Source of the DNA: Pseudomonadota bacterium | Lineage (GTDB): Bacteria; Pseudomonadota; Alphaproteobacteria; Rhizobiales; Xanthobacteraceae | Direction: 5' to 3' | Length of the DNA stretch: 17,294 nucleotides | NCBI GenBank assembly: GCA_023449855.1 | Contig: JAEXHR010000279.1 | Location: forward strand, 1 to 17,294 | Shown here: positions 5,774 to 14,583 of the stretch, piece by piece | How the letters are laid out: every line of letters starts with the position of its first letter | Numbering within the stretch: position 1 is the first letter of the stretch | Notes under the pieces: generated by a model | Told to the model about the DNA's origin: nothing | The model's database searches: none | The model's input: only the letters and a program-made list of their open reading frames with translations | Made by a program: the position numbers and the translations under genes

Positions 5774-6889
5774 TTACGAGCCGCCTTCGATCCCCGCCAT
5801 CTCCGCTACGTGATCCGCAATCGCCAGCGACGATGTCAGTCCGGGCGACTCGATACCGAACAGGTTGATCAAGCCGGGTACGCCATGGACTTGCGGGCCC
5901 TGGATCATGAAGTCCTGCGTCGCCACGGCAGGCGGCACGATTTTCGGGCGCATGCCGGAATAGCTTGGCATCAGGGCGCCGTCCGGCAGTGCCGGCCAGT
6001 AGCGACGAATGGCGGGATAGAAGCGTTCGCTGCGCGCCGGATCGACTTCATAGTCGATGCGATCGACCCATTCGACATCGGGGCCGAACCGCGCCTGCCC
6101 GGCGAGATCGAGGGTGAGATGCACGCCGAGGCCGCCGGGCTCGGGCACGGGATAGATCAGGTGCGAGAACGGCGCCTTGCTGCTGCAGCTGAAATAGCAG
6201 CCCTTGGCGAGATAGGCCGGCGGGATCAGATCGAGCGGCATGCCCTCGAGCAGGCGCGCGATCATGGTGGCGGAAAGGCCGGCGGAATTGATCAGCATGT
6301 CGCAGCCGAGTGTCATCGGCGCGTCGCCGCCGACCTCCACCTCGAAACCGTCCGTCGTCGCGCGGCCACGTTCGAAGGGCGCGAGGAAGGCGAAGGCGGC
6401 GCCGGCGGCTTCGGCCTCGCCGCGCAGCGACAACATATAAGAGTGACTGTCGATGATGCCGGTGGAGGGGGACAGCAGCGCGCCTTCGCAGGCTAGTGCC
6501 GGCTCCAGGGCGCGGGCTTCATCCCCGGATAGTACCTGCAGATCGGCGACCCCGTTGGCTTCGGCATGCGCCTTGATGGAGGCGAGCTTCGCCAGCTCCT
6601 CCGGCCGCGTTGCGACGATGAGCTTGCCGCAATTGCTGTGCGGGATGCCGCGGCTGCGGCAATAGTCGTAGAGCTGGTGCTTGCCGTCGACGCAGAGCTT
6701 CGCCATCAGGCTGCCCGCGGCATAATAGATGCCGGCATGGATCACTTCGCTGTTGCGCGAGGAGGTGACGGTGCCGATGGCATCGGCGGCTTCCAGCACG
6801 ATGACTTCGCGGCCGGCTTCCGCCAGTCGCCGGGCGATGGCGAGGCCCACGACACCGGCGCCGACAACGACGCATTCAACCCTATCCAT
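5774..6889 (-). CDS. FAD-dependent L-2-hydroxyglutarate dehydrogenase-like oxidoreductase
   Basis: DAO-family flavoprotein resembling LhgO/L2HGDH, which oxidises L-2-hydroxyglutarate to 2-oxoglutarate. From ATG 6887-6889 the protein has 371 residues. The FAD dinucleotide motif VVVGAGVVGLAIARRLAEAG is at the N-terminus, with the acidic end of the second strand at VIVLEA. Family segments typical of LhgO follow: SSRNSEVIHAGIYY, NCGKLIVAT, and later HLIYPVPEPGGLGVHLT and FGIESPGLTSSLAIADHV. An in-frame ATG at 6920-6922 would add 11 residues, but it has no ribosome-binding sequence, whereas G-rich sequence (GGGACGGGGAA) precedes 6889. The exact substrate is inferred; relatives may act on other 2-hydroxy acids. 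It is divergent from the GGDEF-EAL gene. Confidence 0.87.
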   Translation of the reverse strand: MDRVECVVVGAGVVGLAIARRLAEAGREVIVLEAADAIGTVTSSRNSEVIHAGIYYAAGSLMAKLCVDGKHQLYDYCRSRGIPHSNCGKLIVATRPEELAKLASIKAHAEANGVADLQVLSGDEARALEPALACEGALLSPSTGIIDSHSYMLSLRGEAEAAGAAFAFLAPFERGRATTDGFEVEVGGDAPMTLGCDMLINSAGLSATMIARLLEGMPLDLIPPAYLAKGCYFSCSSKAPFSHLIYPVPEPGGLGVHLTLDLAGQARFGPDVEWVDRIDYEVDPARSERFYPAIRRYWPALPDGALMPSYSGMRPKIVPPAVATQDFMIQGPQVHGVPGLINLFGIESPGLTSSLAIADHVAEMAGIEGGS

Positions 6890-6980
6890 CCGTTCCCCGT
6901 CCCATTCTCCGGTCAGCGCCATGCCCGATTAGCAAAGCATTAAGCATGGCAGTCAAATACCGGAATTTTTGCGCATCCAG

Positions 6981-7009
6981 TCAGGTTGCATTCAGACGCA
7001 TTTACCTGA
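6981..7009. promoter_or_regulatory. Spaced dyad in the divergent region
   Basis: TCAGGT and ACCTGA separated by 17 bases, within the 171-base region between the FAD oxidoreductase and the GGDEF-EAL gene. ACCTG recurs at 7017-7021. This is a possible regulator site without an identified protein. Confidence 0.2.
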
Positions 7010-7060
7010 TCAAAATACCTGGAACTGAACACTTGCGCTCTGCGAATACGCGGGTGCGCA

Positions 7061-9340
7061 ATGACTGGCAAGATCGGGCGAGCGAAGAACAGGGCGATCA
7101 GGTGCGCCAGTACGGCCGTTTGGCTGTTCGCCGCCCCGTGCGGTGCGTTTGCCGACGGCATGACCGCTGCGGCCGAACAGAGCGTGGCTACCTATTTCAT
7201 CTGGAACGTGATCATCGGCGGCCTGGTGGTCGGGGCCTTCACGACAGCGATCGTGTTCTGGGTCGCTACCGCCCTGAGCAACGTGCAGCGCCAGCAACGG
7301 CAGCGCAACGAATTCGTCGGCTCCGCGCTCAATCATCTTGGCCAGGGCATCGTCATGCTCGACGCGCAGAAGCGCCTCGTGTTCTGCAACGATCGTTATC
7401 TGGACATTTACAAGCTGACGCGGGCCGAGATGACCAGGGATATGACCGGTCCTCGCCTTCGCGCGTTGCGCCGCCAGCGCGGCACCGCCGACGTCAACGA
7501 GGATGTGCACTACGACAAGGCGATGTCGTCGGGCGGTTATGTCGCCGAACTGCCGGGCGAGCAGTTCATCCATGTGAAGTTCAGCCGTCTGCCCAATGGC
7601 GGCTGGATCGGCATTCACGAGGACTGCACGCAGCAGCGCCGGATGCAGAATGAGCTGGCAAGCACCAAGAAATTCCAGCAGACGGTGCTCGACAATATCC
7701 CGGTCTCGTTGATGGTGCAGGAGGTGGCGACCGGCCGCTATCTGTTCGCCAACCGCAATGCCGAGGTGATCCTCGGCCGTCGCCGCGAGGATGCGATCGG
7801 CAAAACGGTGCTGGAATTGCTGCGGCCCCAGGAGGCCAAGATCATCGTTGCCCGCGATGAGGCCGCCATCAAGAGCCGCATGCCGATGGCGGAGGAACAT
7901 CCGATCTCCACCCGTGACGGGTTGCGGCTGTTCCTGACCCGGCGCGTTACGGTGCAGGGTGAGGACGGCACGCAGCAATATCTGATCAAGACCCACGAAG
8001 ACGTCACCGACCGCCGTCAGACCGAGGCTCGGATGGCGCATATGGCCTATCACGACGGCCTGACCGGCCTGCCGAACCGTCCGTCCTTCCTGCAGTCGCT
8101 GACGCAGATGATCGATGCCTGCACCGAGGCGGAGGAAGAATTCGCCGTGCTGTCGATCGATCTCGATGGTCTCAAGGAAATCAACGACGTGTTCGGCCAC
8201 GCCATCGGCGACAAGCTGCTTGCCGACGTCTCCAAACGGATCGAGACGGCGGTGGGCGGCGGCGTTGTCGCCCGCCTCGGCGGCGACGAATTCGGCGTCA
8301 TTATCGATGGTCAGCAGCCGCAGACCGGCCAGGCGCTGGCGGAACGCATCGCGGTGTCTCTGGCCGAACCGTTCCCGATCGATGGCAAGGTGGTGCGCAT
8401 CGGAGTCACGACGGGCATCTCGCTGTTTCCACGCGACGGGCATGATGCGGCGGCGCTGCTGGCCAATTCCGGGGCGGCCCTGTTCCGCGCCAAATCGCGT
8501 TCGCGCGGTTCGATCAGCGTGTTCGAGCCGGAGATGGACCGTCAGCTGCGCGATCGCCGCGTGCTGCATCAGGATCTCTCCACCGCCATCCGCAACGGCG
8601 AATTGTCGTTGCACTATCAACCGCAGGCCCGCGCCAGCGAGAATGTGCTGGATGCCGACATCACCGGTTTCGAGGCGCTGGCACGCTGGATTCATCCGAC
8701 CCGGGGCTTTGTCTCGCCGGCCGACTTCATTCCGCTCGCCGAAGAAAGCGGCCTGATCGTCGAGATGGGTGAGTGGATCTTGCGCCAGGCCTGCCGCGAG
8801 GCGGCGTCATGGACGGTGCCGCTGCAGGTCGCCGTCAACCTGTCACCGGCGCAATTCATGCGCGGCGATGTGGTCGGCGTCGTGCATACGATCCTGCTGG
8901 AAACCGGTCTCGCGCCTGGCCGGCTTGAGCTGGAAATCACCGAGGGCGTGCTGATCGAGGATTTCGATCGCGGTCTGGCTCTGCTGCGCCGGTTGAAGGC
9001 GCTCGGCGTGCGCATTTCGATGGACGACTTCGGCTCGGGTTATTCCTCGTTGACCTATCTGCAGGCATTCCCGTTCGACAAGATCAAGATCGACCGCGCT
9101 TTCGTGATGCATCTCGGACGCAATCCGCAATCGGCCGCCATCGTCAAGGCGGTGATCGGTCTCGGTCAGGGCCTCGGCGTTTCCATCGTCGCCGAAGGTG
9201 TGGAGACCCACGAACAGCTGCAGTTCCTCGCCAATGAAGGTTGCGATGGCGTGCAGGGGTATTTCATCGGCCGCCCCGCGCCGATCGCCCAATATGCCGC
9301 GCTGGTGGGCAAGGCCACCGGCGTGCGCAAGGCGGGGTGA
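7061..9340 (+). CDS. Membrane-anchored PAS-PAS-GGDEF-EAL protein
   Basis: Predicted cyclic-di-GMP turnover protein of 759 residues. It has a signal-peptide-like N-terminus (possible cleavage after AFA at about 31) and a transmembrane helix at about 45-69. A PAS-like domain follows at about 84-195 (LGQGIVMLDAQKRLVFCN), then a second at about 205-320. The GGDEF domain spans about 330-490, with DGLTGLPNR, a metal/substrate segment LDGLKEINDVFGHAIGD and intact GGDEF at 407-411. The EAL domain follows at about 505-750, with EAL at 538-540. EAL catalytic motifs all look intact: NLSP, ELEITE, MDDFGSG, DKIKID, VAEGVE and GVQGY. The inhibitory RxxD site is absent before GGDEF (VGGG there instead). So cyclase and phosphodiesterase activities are both possible, with PAS sensing deciding. 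The ATG has a weak ribosome-binding sequence; the gene appears monocistronic. Confidence 0.95.
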   Translation: MTGKIGRAKNRAIRCASTAVWLFAAPCGAFADGMTAAAEQSVATYFIWNVIIGGLVVGAFTTAIVFWVATALSNVQRQQRQRNEFVGSALNHLGQGIVMLDAQKRLVFCNDRYLDIYKLTRAEMTRDMTGPRLRALRRQRGTADVNEDVHYDKAMSSGGYVAELPGEQFIHVKFSRLPNGGWIGIHEDCTQQRRMQNELASTKKFQQTVLDNIPVSLMVQEVATGRYLFANRNAEVILGRRREDAIGKTVLELLRPQEAKIIVARDEAAIKSRMPMAEEHPISTRDGLRLFLTRRVTVQGEDGTQQYLIKTHEDVTDRRQTEARMAHMAYHDGLTGLPNRPSFLQSLTQMIDACTEAEEEFAVLSIDLDGLKEINDVFGHAIGDKLLADVSKRIETAVGGGVVARLGGDEFGVIIDGQQPQTGQALAERIAVSLAEPFPIDGKVVRIGVTTGISLFPRDGHDAAALLANSGAALFRAKSRSRGSISVFEPEMDRQLRDRRVLHQDLSTAIRNGELSLHYQPQARASENVLDADITGFEALARWIHPTRGFVSPADFIPLAEESGLIVEMGEWILRQACREAASWTVPLQVAVNLSPAQFMRGDVVGVVHTILLETGLAPGRLELEITEGVLIEDFDRGLALLRRLKALGVRISMDDFGSGYSSLTYLQAFPFDKIKIDRAFVMHLGRNPQSAAIVKAVIGLGQGLGVSIVAEGVETHEQLQFLANEGCDGVQGYFIGRPAPIAQYAALVGKATGVRKAG

Positions 9341-9404
9341 GCGCCGCGCAAGCTACAGCCGGGCTATAGTTGAGCCCGCCCGGTTCCGCCGCTAGTTTGC
9401 AGCC

Positions 9405-10568
9405 ATGACGAATCCTGCCGCCACCATCGATGTCGCGACCGAGGATAGCCTCGCCGTCGCTTATCCCACGCCGCTGCTGCGGATCGAGGCCGTGTCCAGG
9501 CGCTTCGGCGTGCACGCGGCCGTCGACGGGCTGTCGCTCGATATCCGGGAGGGCGAGTTCTTCGCGCTGCTCGGACCATCCGGCTGCGGCAAGACCACGC
9601 TGCTGCGCATGCTGGCCGGATTCGAGACGCCGGACAGCGGCAGGATCGAACTGAACGGAGAGGACATCGCCGCGGTGCCGCCGCATCAGCGGCCGGTCAA
9701 TATGATGTTCCAGAACTATGCGCTGTTTCCGCATCTCAGCGTGCGCGACAATATCGGCTTCGGCTTGAAGAATGCCGGGCTGACGCGGGTCGGCATCGAT
9801 GCACGCGTCGCCGACATGATCTCGCTGGTGAAGCTGAACGGGCTGGAACAGCGCAAGCCGCATCAACTCTCCGGCGGGCAGAAGCAGCGTGTGGCGCTGG
9901 CCCGTGCGCTGGCGCGGCACCCGAAGCTGCTATTGCTCGACGAACCTCTGGCGGCGCTCGACAAGAAGCTGCGCGAGGAAACGCAAGCGGAGCTGATGCG
10001 ATTGCAGCGTCAGCTCGGGCTTACTTTCGTGATCGTGACGCATGATCAGGACGAGGCGATGTCCATGGCCGACCGGATCGGCGTGATGCGTAGCGGGCGC
10101 CTGCAGCAGGTGGCGACGCCGCGGCAGCTTTACGAGGCGCCGTCCTCGCGCTGGGTGGCGGAATTCGTCGGCGACATCAATGCGATCGAAGGCGAGATCC
10201 GCGTGCGCGATGGGCATCGCCTGACCATCGAGGGCAAAGGCGCCGGCACTTTGTTTGCTACACTGCCGCAAGAGCCGCTCGATGCCCTGGCCGTCTGCGT
10301 GGCGATCCGGCCGGAAAAGATCAGGCTGTCGCGGCGCGGGCTGGCGGCCGGGCTCAATCATTCCGGTGGCATGAACAGCATCGAGGGCGTGGTCGGCGAC
10401 GTCGGCTATCTCGGCGGTCGCTCGGTCTACAAATTGAAGCTCGATCATGGCGCCACCTTGCGCGTCGCGCTGGCGAATACCGCGCGGCTCGATGTCGATG
10501 CCTATGCGATCGGCGAGCGCGTCACCGCCTGGTTCACGCCGGACGACTGCGTGGTGCTGCCGCGATGA
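9405..10568 (+). CDS. potG: Polyamine ABC transporter ATPase (PotG-like)
   Basis: ATP-hydrolysing subunit of a polyamine-type importer at the inner face of the membrane. Of its 387 residues, Walker A GPSGCGKTT is at 57-65, the Q-loop Gln at 103 in MMFQNYALFPH, signature LSGGQ at 155-159, Walker B LLLLDE at 175-180 and the H-loop His at 213. A TOBE-like C-terminal regulatory region follows from about 265. The N-terminal extension and the phrase RPVNMMFQNYALFPH resemble PotG more than PotA. No good ribosome-binding site precedes the ATG. It overlaps the next gene by four bases (ATGA), so the three transporter genes form one operon. Putrescine is the best guess for the substrate; spermidine or another cationic amine is possible. 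Confidence 0.93.
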   Translation: MTNPAATIDVATEDSLAVAYPTPLLRIEAVSRRFGVHAAVDGLSLDIREGEFFALLGPSGCGKTTLLRMLAGFETPDSGRIELNGEDIAAVPPHQRPVNMMFQNYALFPHLSVRDNIGFGLKNAGLTRVGIDARVADMISLVKLNGLEQRKPHQLSGGQKQRVALARALARHPKLLLLDEPLAALDKKLREETQAELMRLQRQLGLTFVIVTHDQDEAMSMADRIGVMRSGRLQQVATPRQLYEAPSSRWVAEFVGDINAIEGEIRVRDGHRLTIEGKGAGTLFATLPQEPLDALAVCVAIRPEKIRLSRRGLAAGLNHSGGMNSIEGVVGDVGYLGGRSVYKLKLDHGATLRVALANTARLDVDAYAIGERVTAWFTPDDCVVLPR

Positions 10569-11476
10569 CCGCCAAGCGCCTGTTCACTGCACCGGCGCGC
10601 CGGATGGCGATCCCGCCTTATGTCTGGATGGTGCTGTTCTTCCTGCTGCCGTTCGGCTTCGTGGTGAAGATCAGCCTGTCGCAGACGACCTTGGCGCAGC
10701 CGCCTTACCTGCCGGTGTTCGGTTTTGCCGATGGTTTCGCCGGGTTGAAGGACGCGTTCGCGACGCTGTCTTTCGATAATTTCCGCTCGCTGCTGGCGGA
10801 TCAGCTCTACGTCTCGTCCTATCTGCGCAGCGTGACGGTGGCGTTCACCTCGACGCTGCTGTTGCTTTTGATCGGCTATCCCATCGCCTATGGCATGGCG
10901 CGACTGCCGGCGCGCTGGCAGGGCATCGCCATGATGCTGGTGATCGTGCCGTTCTGGACCTCGTTCCTGATCCGCATCTATGCCTGGATCAACATCCTGC
11001 AGCATGACGGGCTGCTCAACCAGATCCTGATGGCGCTGCATATCGTGTCGACGCCGGTGGTGTGGCTCGCAACCGACAGCGCCATGTATGTCGGCATCGT
11101 CTATTCGTATCTGCCCTTCATGATCCTGCCGCTCTACGCAACGCTGGCGAAGATGGATCCGTCGCTGCTGGAGGCCGCGGCCGATCTCGGCGTGTCGCGC
11201 GCCAACGCATTCTGGATGGTGACGGTGCCGCTGTCCTGGCGCGGCGTGTTTGCGGGCGCGCTGCTGTGCTTCATTCCGATCACCGGCGAATTCGTCATCC
11301 CCGATCTGCTGGCAGGCTCGGACTCGATGATGATCGGGCAGACGCTGTGGCTGGAATTCTTCACCAACAAGGACTGGCCGCTCGCCTCGGCGCTCGCGGT
11401 GGTGCTGCTCGGCGTGCTGCTGGTGCCGCTCGTGGTCTATGATCAGGTGCAGCGCCGCCAGCTGGAGCGGCGCTGA
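10565..11476 (+). CDS. potH: Polyamine ABC transporter permease (PotH/PotB-like)
   Basis: First membrane-spanning subunit of the importer, 303 residues with about six transmembrane helices; the first is at about residues 17-38 (VWMVLFFLLPFGFVV). The cytoplasmic EAA loop that docks on the ATPase is seen as EAAADLGVSRANAFWMVTVP from residue 203. The periplasmic-side segment SYLRSVTVAF and the later ITGEFVIPDLLAGSDSMMIG are characteristic of PotB/PotH permeases. The start ATG lies inside the end of the ATPase gene, and the stop TGA shares its A with the start of the next permease (TGATG), implying translational coupling through the operon. Confidence 0.94.
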   Translation: MTAKRLFTAPARRMAIPPYVWMVLFFLLPFGFVVKISLSQTTLAQPPYLPVFGFADGFAGLKDAFATLSFDNFRSLLADQLYVSSYLRSVTVAFTSTLLLLLIGYPIAYGMARLPARWQGIAMMLVIVPFWTSFLIRIYAWINILQHDGLLNQILMALHIVSTPVVWLATDSAMYVGIVYSYLPFMILPLYATLAKMDPSLLEAAADLGVSRANAFWMVTVPLSWRGVFAGALLCFIPITGEFVIPDLLAGSDSMMIGQTLWLEFFTNKDWPLASALAVVLLGVLLVPLVVYDQVQRRQLERR

Positions 11477-12291
11477 TGATCTCGCATCCGCTGCGCCTGT
11501 CGCGCTTGAACCTCGTCTCGCTCGCGCTCGGCTTCGCGTTTCTGTATCTGCCGATCGTCATTCTGGTCATCTATTCGTTCAATGCCTCGCGCCTCGTGAC
11601 CGTGTGGGGTGGCTGGTCGACGCGCTGGTACACCGAATTCTTCAACGACCGCGCGATGCTCGACGCGGCCTGGATGAGCATTCGCGTCGGCGTGGCGTCG
11701 GCGACTTTGGCGACGGTGCTCGGCACGCTGGCGGCGGTGGCGCTGACGCGCGGCGGCGGTTTTCGCGGCCGGGCTGTCATGTCGGGCATGCTCTATGCGC
11801 CGCTGGTGATGCCCGAGGTGATCACCGGGCTTTCTCTGTTACTTTTGTTCGTTGCCCTCGATGCCGGCCGCGGTTTCTGGACCGTCACCATTGCGCATAC
11901 CACGCTGACCATGTGCTTCGTCACCGTGGTGGTGCAGTCGCGCCTCGCAGCGCTCGACCGCAGCCTGGAAGAGGCGGCGATGGATCTCGGCCGCGATCCG
12001 TTTCGCGCGTTCGTATCGGTGACGCTGCCGCTGATCTGGCCGGCGATTGCGGCTGGCTGGATGCTGGCCTTCACGCTGTCGCTGGACGATCTGGTGATCG
12101 CGAGCTTCACCACCGGCCCGGGCTCGGCAACCCTGCCGATCCGCATCTATTCGGAAGTGCGCCTCGGCGTGAAGCCGGAGATCAATGCGATCTGCACGCT
12201 GATCGTGGGCGGCATCACGGTCCTGATCGTACTGGCGTCACTGGCGACGAAACTGTCCAGCAGCAAGGGCGGCAGCGCGGCGCCGCTGTAA
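11476..12291 (+). CDS. potI: Polyamine ABC transporter permease (PotI/PotC-like)
   Basis: Second membrane subunit, 271 residues, forming the heterodimeric pore with the preceding permease. About six hydrophobic helices are seen, starting near residue 16 (ALGFAFLYLPIVILVIYSF, a typical PotC/PotI opening). The EAA loop reads EEAAMDLGRDPFRAF from residue 165. The segment LSLDDLVIASFTTGPGSATL is a strong PotC/PotI family mark. It is the last gene of the operon. No periplasmic binding protein gene (PotD/PotF) is next to it: the adjacent gene is a convergent AsmA-family gene, and a long palindromic repeat separates them and may end transcription in both directions. Confidence 0.94.
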   Translation: MISHPLRLSRLNLVSLALGFAFLYLPIVILVIYSFNASRLVTVWGGWSTRWYTEFFNDRAMLDAAWMSIRVGVASATLATVLGTLAAVALTRGGGFRGRAVMSGMLYAPLVMPEVITGLSLLLLFVALDAGRGFWTVTIAHTTLTMCFVTVVVQSRLAALDRSLEEAAMDLGRDPFRAFVSVTLPLIWPAIAAGWMLAFTLSLDDLVIASFTTGPGSATLPIRIYSEVRLGVKPEINAICTLIVGGITVLIVLASLATKLSSSKGGSAAPL

Positions 12292-12295
12292 CACT

Positions 12296-12381
12296 CCGTT
12301 ATTGCGAGGAGCGGAGCGACGAAGCAATCCAGAGCCACAAGTAAGGAAGACTGGATTGCTTCGCGTCGCTCGCAATGACGG
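12296..12381. repeat. Dispersed palindromic repeat (CATTGCGAG...CGAAGCAATCCAG type)
   Basis: The left arm (12296-12332) and right arm (12351-12381) are near-complementary; the left arm carries about six extra bases in its GAGCG section. The unit is the ATTGCGAG/GCAATCCAG palindrome that I recall as frequent between genes in Bradyrhizobium-type genomes. It fills almost the whole gap between convergent potI and the AsmA gene and could act as a two-way terminator or RNA stabiliser. Confidence 0.8.
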
Positions 12382-12391
12382 CTGAATGTTT

Positions 12392-14347
12392 TCAGTTCGC
12401 CTTCTCTGGCTCTACCGGTGCGCTTGCAGCCGGCGCCTCGTCCGGCTTCTTCTCCGCATCCGGCTGCAACGCCTTCGGCGCCGTCGTGAAGCGCTCGATC
12501 ACCGAGCGCACGGCGTCCTTGGTCTTGCGATCCTTCACGGCATCCAGCAATGGCGCGGCGCCCGGGGAGCGGCGGATCAGGCTTTCGGGGTCGGGGAAGA
12601 TCAAGGGATCGTCCCAAGGGCCCTGGATGACGAAAGGCAGTTCGAATCCGCCGGTGCCGCCGGCGGCGGCTTTCAGGCTGGCGGTGCCCTTGAGATCGTA
12701 TTCGCGCGCGGGCACCGAGGCGGTGCCGGTAAGGGCCAGTCTCGTGGTCGGACCGTCGATGCGGATGTCCTGGGCGGTGGCGGTGCCGTCCTGGAATTTC
12801 AGCTGCATCACCAGGTTGGAGAACGGCGTCGAGCCCGAGCGGAAATTGCCGGTCCGTGACAGCGGGCTCTTTTCAAGGCGCTTCAGGAGCTGTTCGACAT
12901 TGAAGCCGGTGATGGCGCCATCCTGGCCGATCAGGGTGGCCGAGCCGTCGAGCGACTGGGCGAGGCCGAAGGGCGAGGAGCCGGAGGCTTCCAGCATCAT
13001 GTTGAGCGTGCCGCGGCCGGTGAGCCTTGTGACGCCGAACAGATCGCTGGCGCAGGCGAGCAGGTCGACATCGCTGAACTGCACCTGCGCCTTCACATCG
13101 GCGATGCTGTCGGAGCGCGCGATGCTGAAGGAGCCGCGGGCGATGCCGCCATAGACCTGCGCTTCGCCCACCGACAGGGCCAGCGCGCCGCCGCGCAGAT
13201 TCGCGCCGAGCGCGGTGCGGCCCAGGGCCGAGGAGCCGATGGTCACCTTGGCGGCGGACAGGCGCATGTCGAGATCGGTGGATGACAATGCGTCGAGATC
13301 GAACAGCTGCCGGCTCCAGTCGCGCTGGCCGGAGGCGAGCAGGCGCAGGGTTGAGACATAGGGCGTGAAATCGAGCGCGCCCGCGGCCAGTGTCGCCTGC
13401 AGGGTCTGGCGACCGCTATTGCTGTAAGTCATGACGCCTTCGGCGGTGTTGCCGTCGAGTTCGACATTGACATTGGTGAGGGCGATGGACGGGCCGACCA
13501 GGCTGGCGCGCGCCTTCAGCGCGAAACGTCCGAAGCCGCCGGCGCCGGGCGGCGCCATGCCGACCCAGCGCATCGCATTGCGCAGCGAGAGGCTGTCTGC
13601 GGTCATCGTGCCTTCCATCACCAGGCTGGCGCGGTTGGCGATATTGCCGTCGAAAGCGAGCTTGATCGGCGCGCTGGCGAAACGCGCCTTCAGGCCGGAG
13701 CGCTCGCCGGACAGGGCAGCGAGGAAATCACTGACGCTCAGGCTGGCATCGACGCGCTCGCCGCGCCAGTCGAATTGGCCCGTGGCGGCGAAGGAACGCG
13801 AGATCGAGGGCCAGGCGAGGGCGAGGTCGATATCGTTGAGGCGCTCATGATTATGCGCGTCGCGATAATCGAGCTGACCGTCCTGGATGCGGATTTCGGA
13901 AAAGGAGAGCTGCTCGCCGCCGGGCCTGGTCTTGCGTGCGATGGATTCGATGAATGGCGCCCAGTTGCTGTCGCCATTGGCCTCGCGGACCACGCGGATG
14001 CGCGGCCGTAGCATCACCATGTCGGCGATTTCGAAACGCTGCAGCAACAGCGGCAGCAGCCGCAGATTGGCGGTGAGGACGTCCACCGACAGCGCCGGAT
14101 CGATGGCGCCGCCATTCTTCAGCCCGACATCGTGGAACGACACATAACTGCCGGGGAATACCGAGATATCGACGGCGCCGTTGACGACGAAATCGAGACC
14201 GGTGACGTTGCGGATCTGCGCCTCGACGGCATTTCGCAGTGCATCGCGGCTGAGCAGCCACGACATGGCGAACAGCCCGATCACGACAACGCCCAGGAGC
14301 GCCACGATGGGCATCCCCAGGCGCTTTATTCCTTGGGCTTTCGTCAA
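12392..14347 (-). CDS. AsmA-family protein
   Basis: AsmA-family envelope protein of 651 residues, related to proteins thought to act in outer-membrane biogenesis and, for larger relatives, lipid transfer across the periplasm. An N-terminal anchor helix lies at about 13-33 (PIVALLGVVVIGLFAMSWLL), followed by the usual AsmA opening with a TGLDFVVNGAVDISVFPG segment and SWAPFIES-like repeats of beta-rich sequence. The C-terminal AsmA part includes LTGRGTLNMMLEASGSSPFG and FNVEQLLKRLEKSPLS, then a Pro/Ala/Glu-rich tail. The start is TTG at 14345-14347: an in-frame TAG upstream excludes a longer product, and the next ATG, 11 codons in, would remove the basic flank before the anchor. It is divergent from scoA and convergent with potI. 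Confidence 0.9.
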   Translation of the reverse strand: MTKAQGIKRLGMPIVALLGVVVIGLFAMSWLLSRDALRNAVEAQIRNVTGLDFVVNGAVDISVFPGSYVSFHDVGLKNGGAIDPALSVDVLTANLRLLPLLLQRFEIADMVMLRPRIRVVREANGDSNWAPFIESIARKTRPGGEQLSFSEIRIQDGQLDYRDAHNHERLNDIDLALAWPSISRSFAATGQFDWRGERVDASLSVSDFLAALSGERSGLKARFASAPIKLAFDGNIANRASLVMEGTMTADSLSLRNAMRWVGMAPPGAGGFGRFALKARASLVGPSIALTNVNVELDGNTAEGVMTYSNSGRQTLQATLAAGALDFTPYVSTLRLLASGQRDWSRQLFDLDALSSTDLDMRLSAAKVTIGSSALGRTALGANLRGGALALSVGEAQVYGGIARGSFSIARSDSIADVKAQVQFSDVDLLACASDLFGVTRLTGRGTLNMMLEASGSSPFGLAQSLDGSATLIGQDGAITGFNVEQLLKRLEKSPLSRTGNFRSGSTPFSNLVMQLKFQDGTATAQDIRIDGPTTRLALTGTASVPAREYDLKGTASLKAAAGGTGGFELPFVIQGPWDDPLIFPDPESLIRRSPGAAPLLDAVKDRKTKDAVRSVIERFTTAPKALQPDAEKKPDEAPAASAPVEPEKAN

Positions 14348-14495
14348 TGATCTATCCGGGGTTAGCTATTGGTCTAAACGCAGCCGGGGCGCAGTCGCCT
14401 CACGCGCTCGCCCCGTATCCAAGGTCCTCAATTTGATCGGTTTTCTTGACGCTTTCAAGGCCGGACGGGACGCGAAGGGGTCGCATCCACTGCGA

Positions 14496-14524
14496 TTGAC
14501 GGGCTCAAAGGTTTCCGCCTAATA
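14496..14524 (+). promoter_or_regulatory. Candidate housekeeping promoter of scoAB
   Basis: TTGACG (14496-14501), 17 bases, then CTAATA (14519-14524), resembling the rhizobial sigma-70 pattern CTTGAC-N17-CTATAT. Transcription would start about 50-55 bases before the scoA ATG. The other part of 14348-14583 shows no identifiable element. Confidence 0.4.
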
Positions 14525-14583
14525 CTTCATCGCATTGCGGCAAACAGCCGGACCTCCGCCCTCTTCATCAGGTCGATTTCCCC

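Noticed and set aside
5810..6496. 228-codon plus-strand frame opposite the FAD oxidoreductase
   Set aside because: Antisense shadow; the FAD-binding protein on the other strand is continuous and family-like.
7010..8695. 561-codon open frame on the minus strand opposite the GGDEF-EAL gene
   Set aside because: It is a shadow of high-GC codon use in the real gene, whose catalytic motifs are all legible on the plus strand; the antisense product resembles no family and is His/Gln/Arg-rich.
9341..9404. Terminator CGGGCT/AGCCCG between the GGDEF-EAL gene and the ATPase gene
   Set aside because: The stem is only six base pairs with a seven-base loop and no T run follows, so I do not list it.
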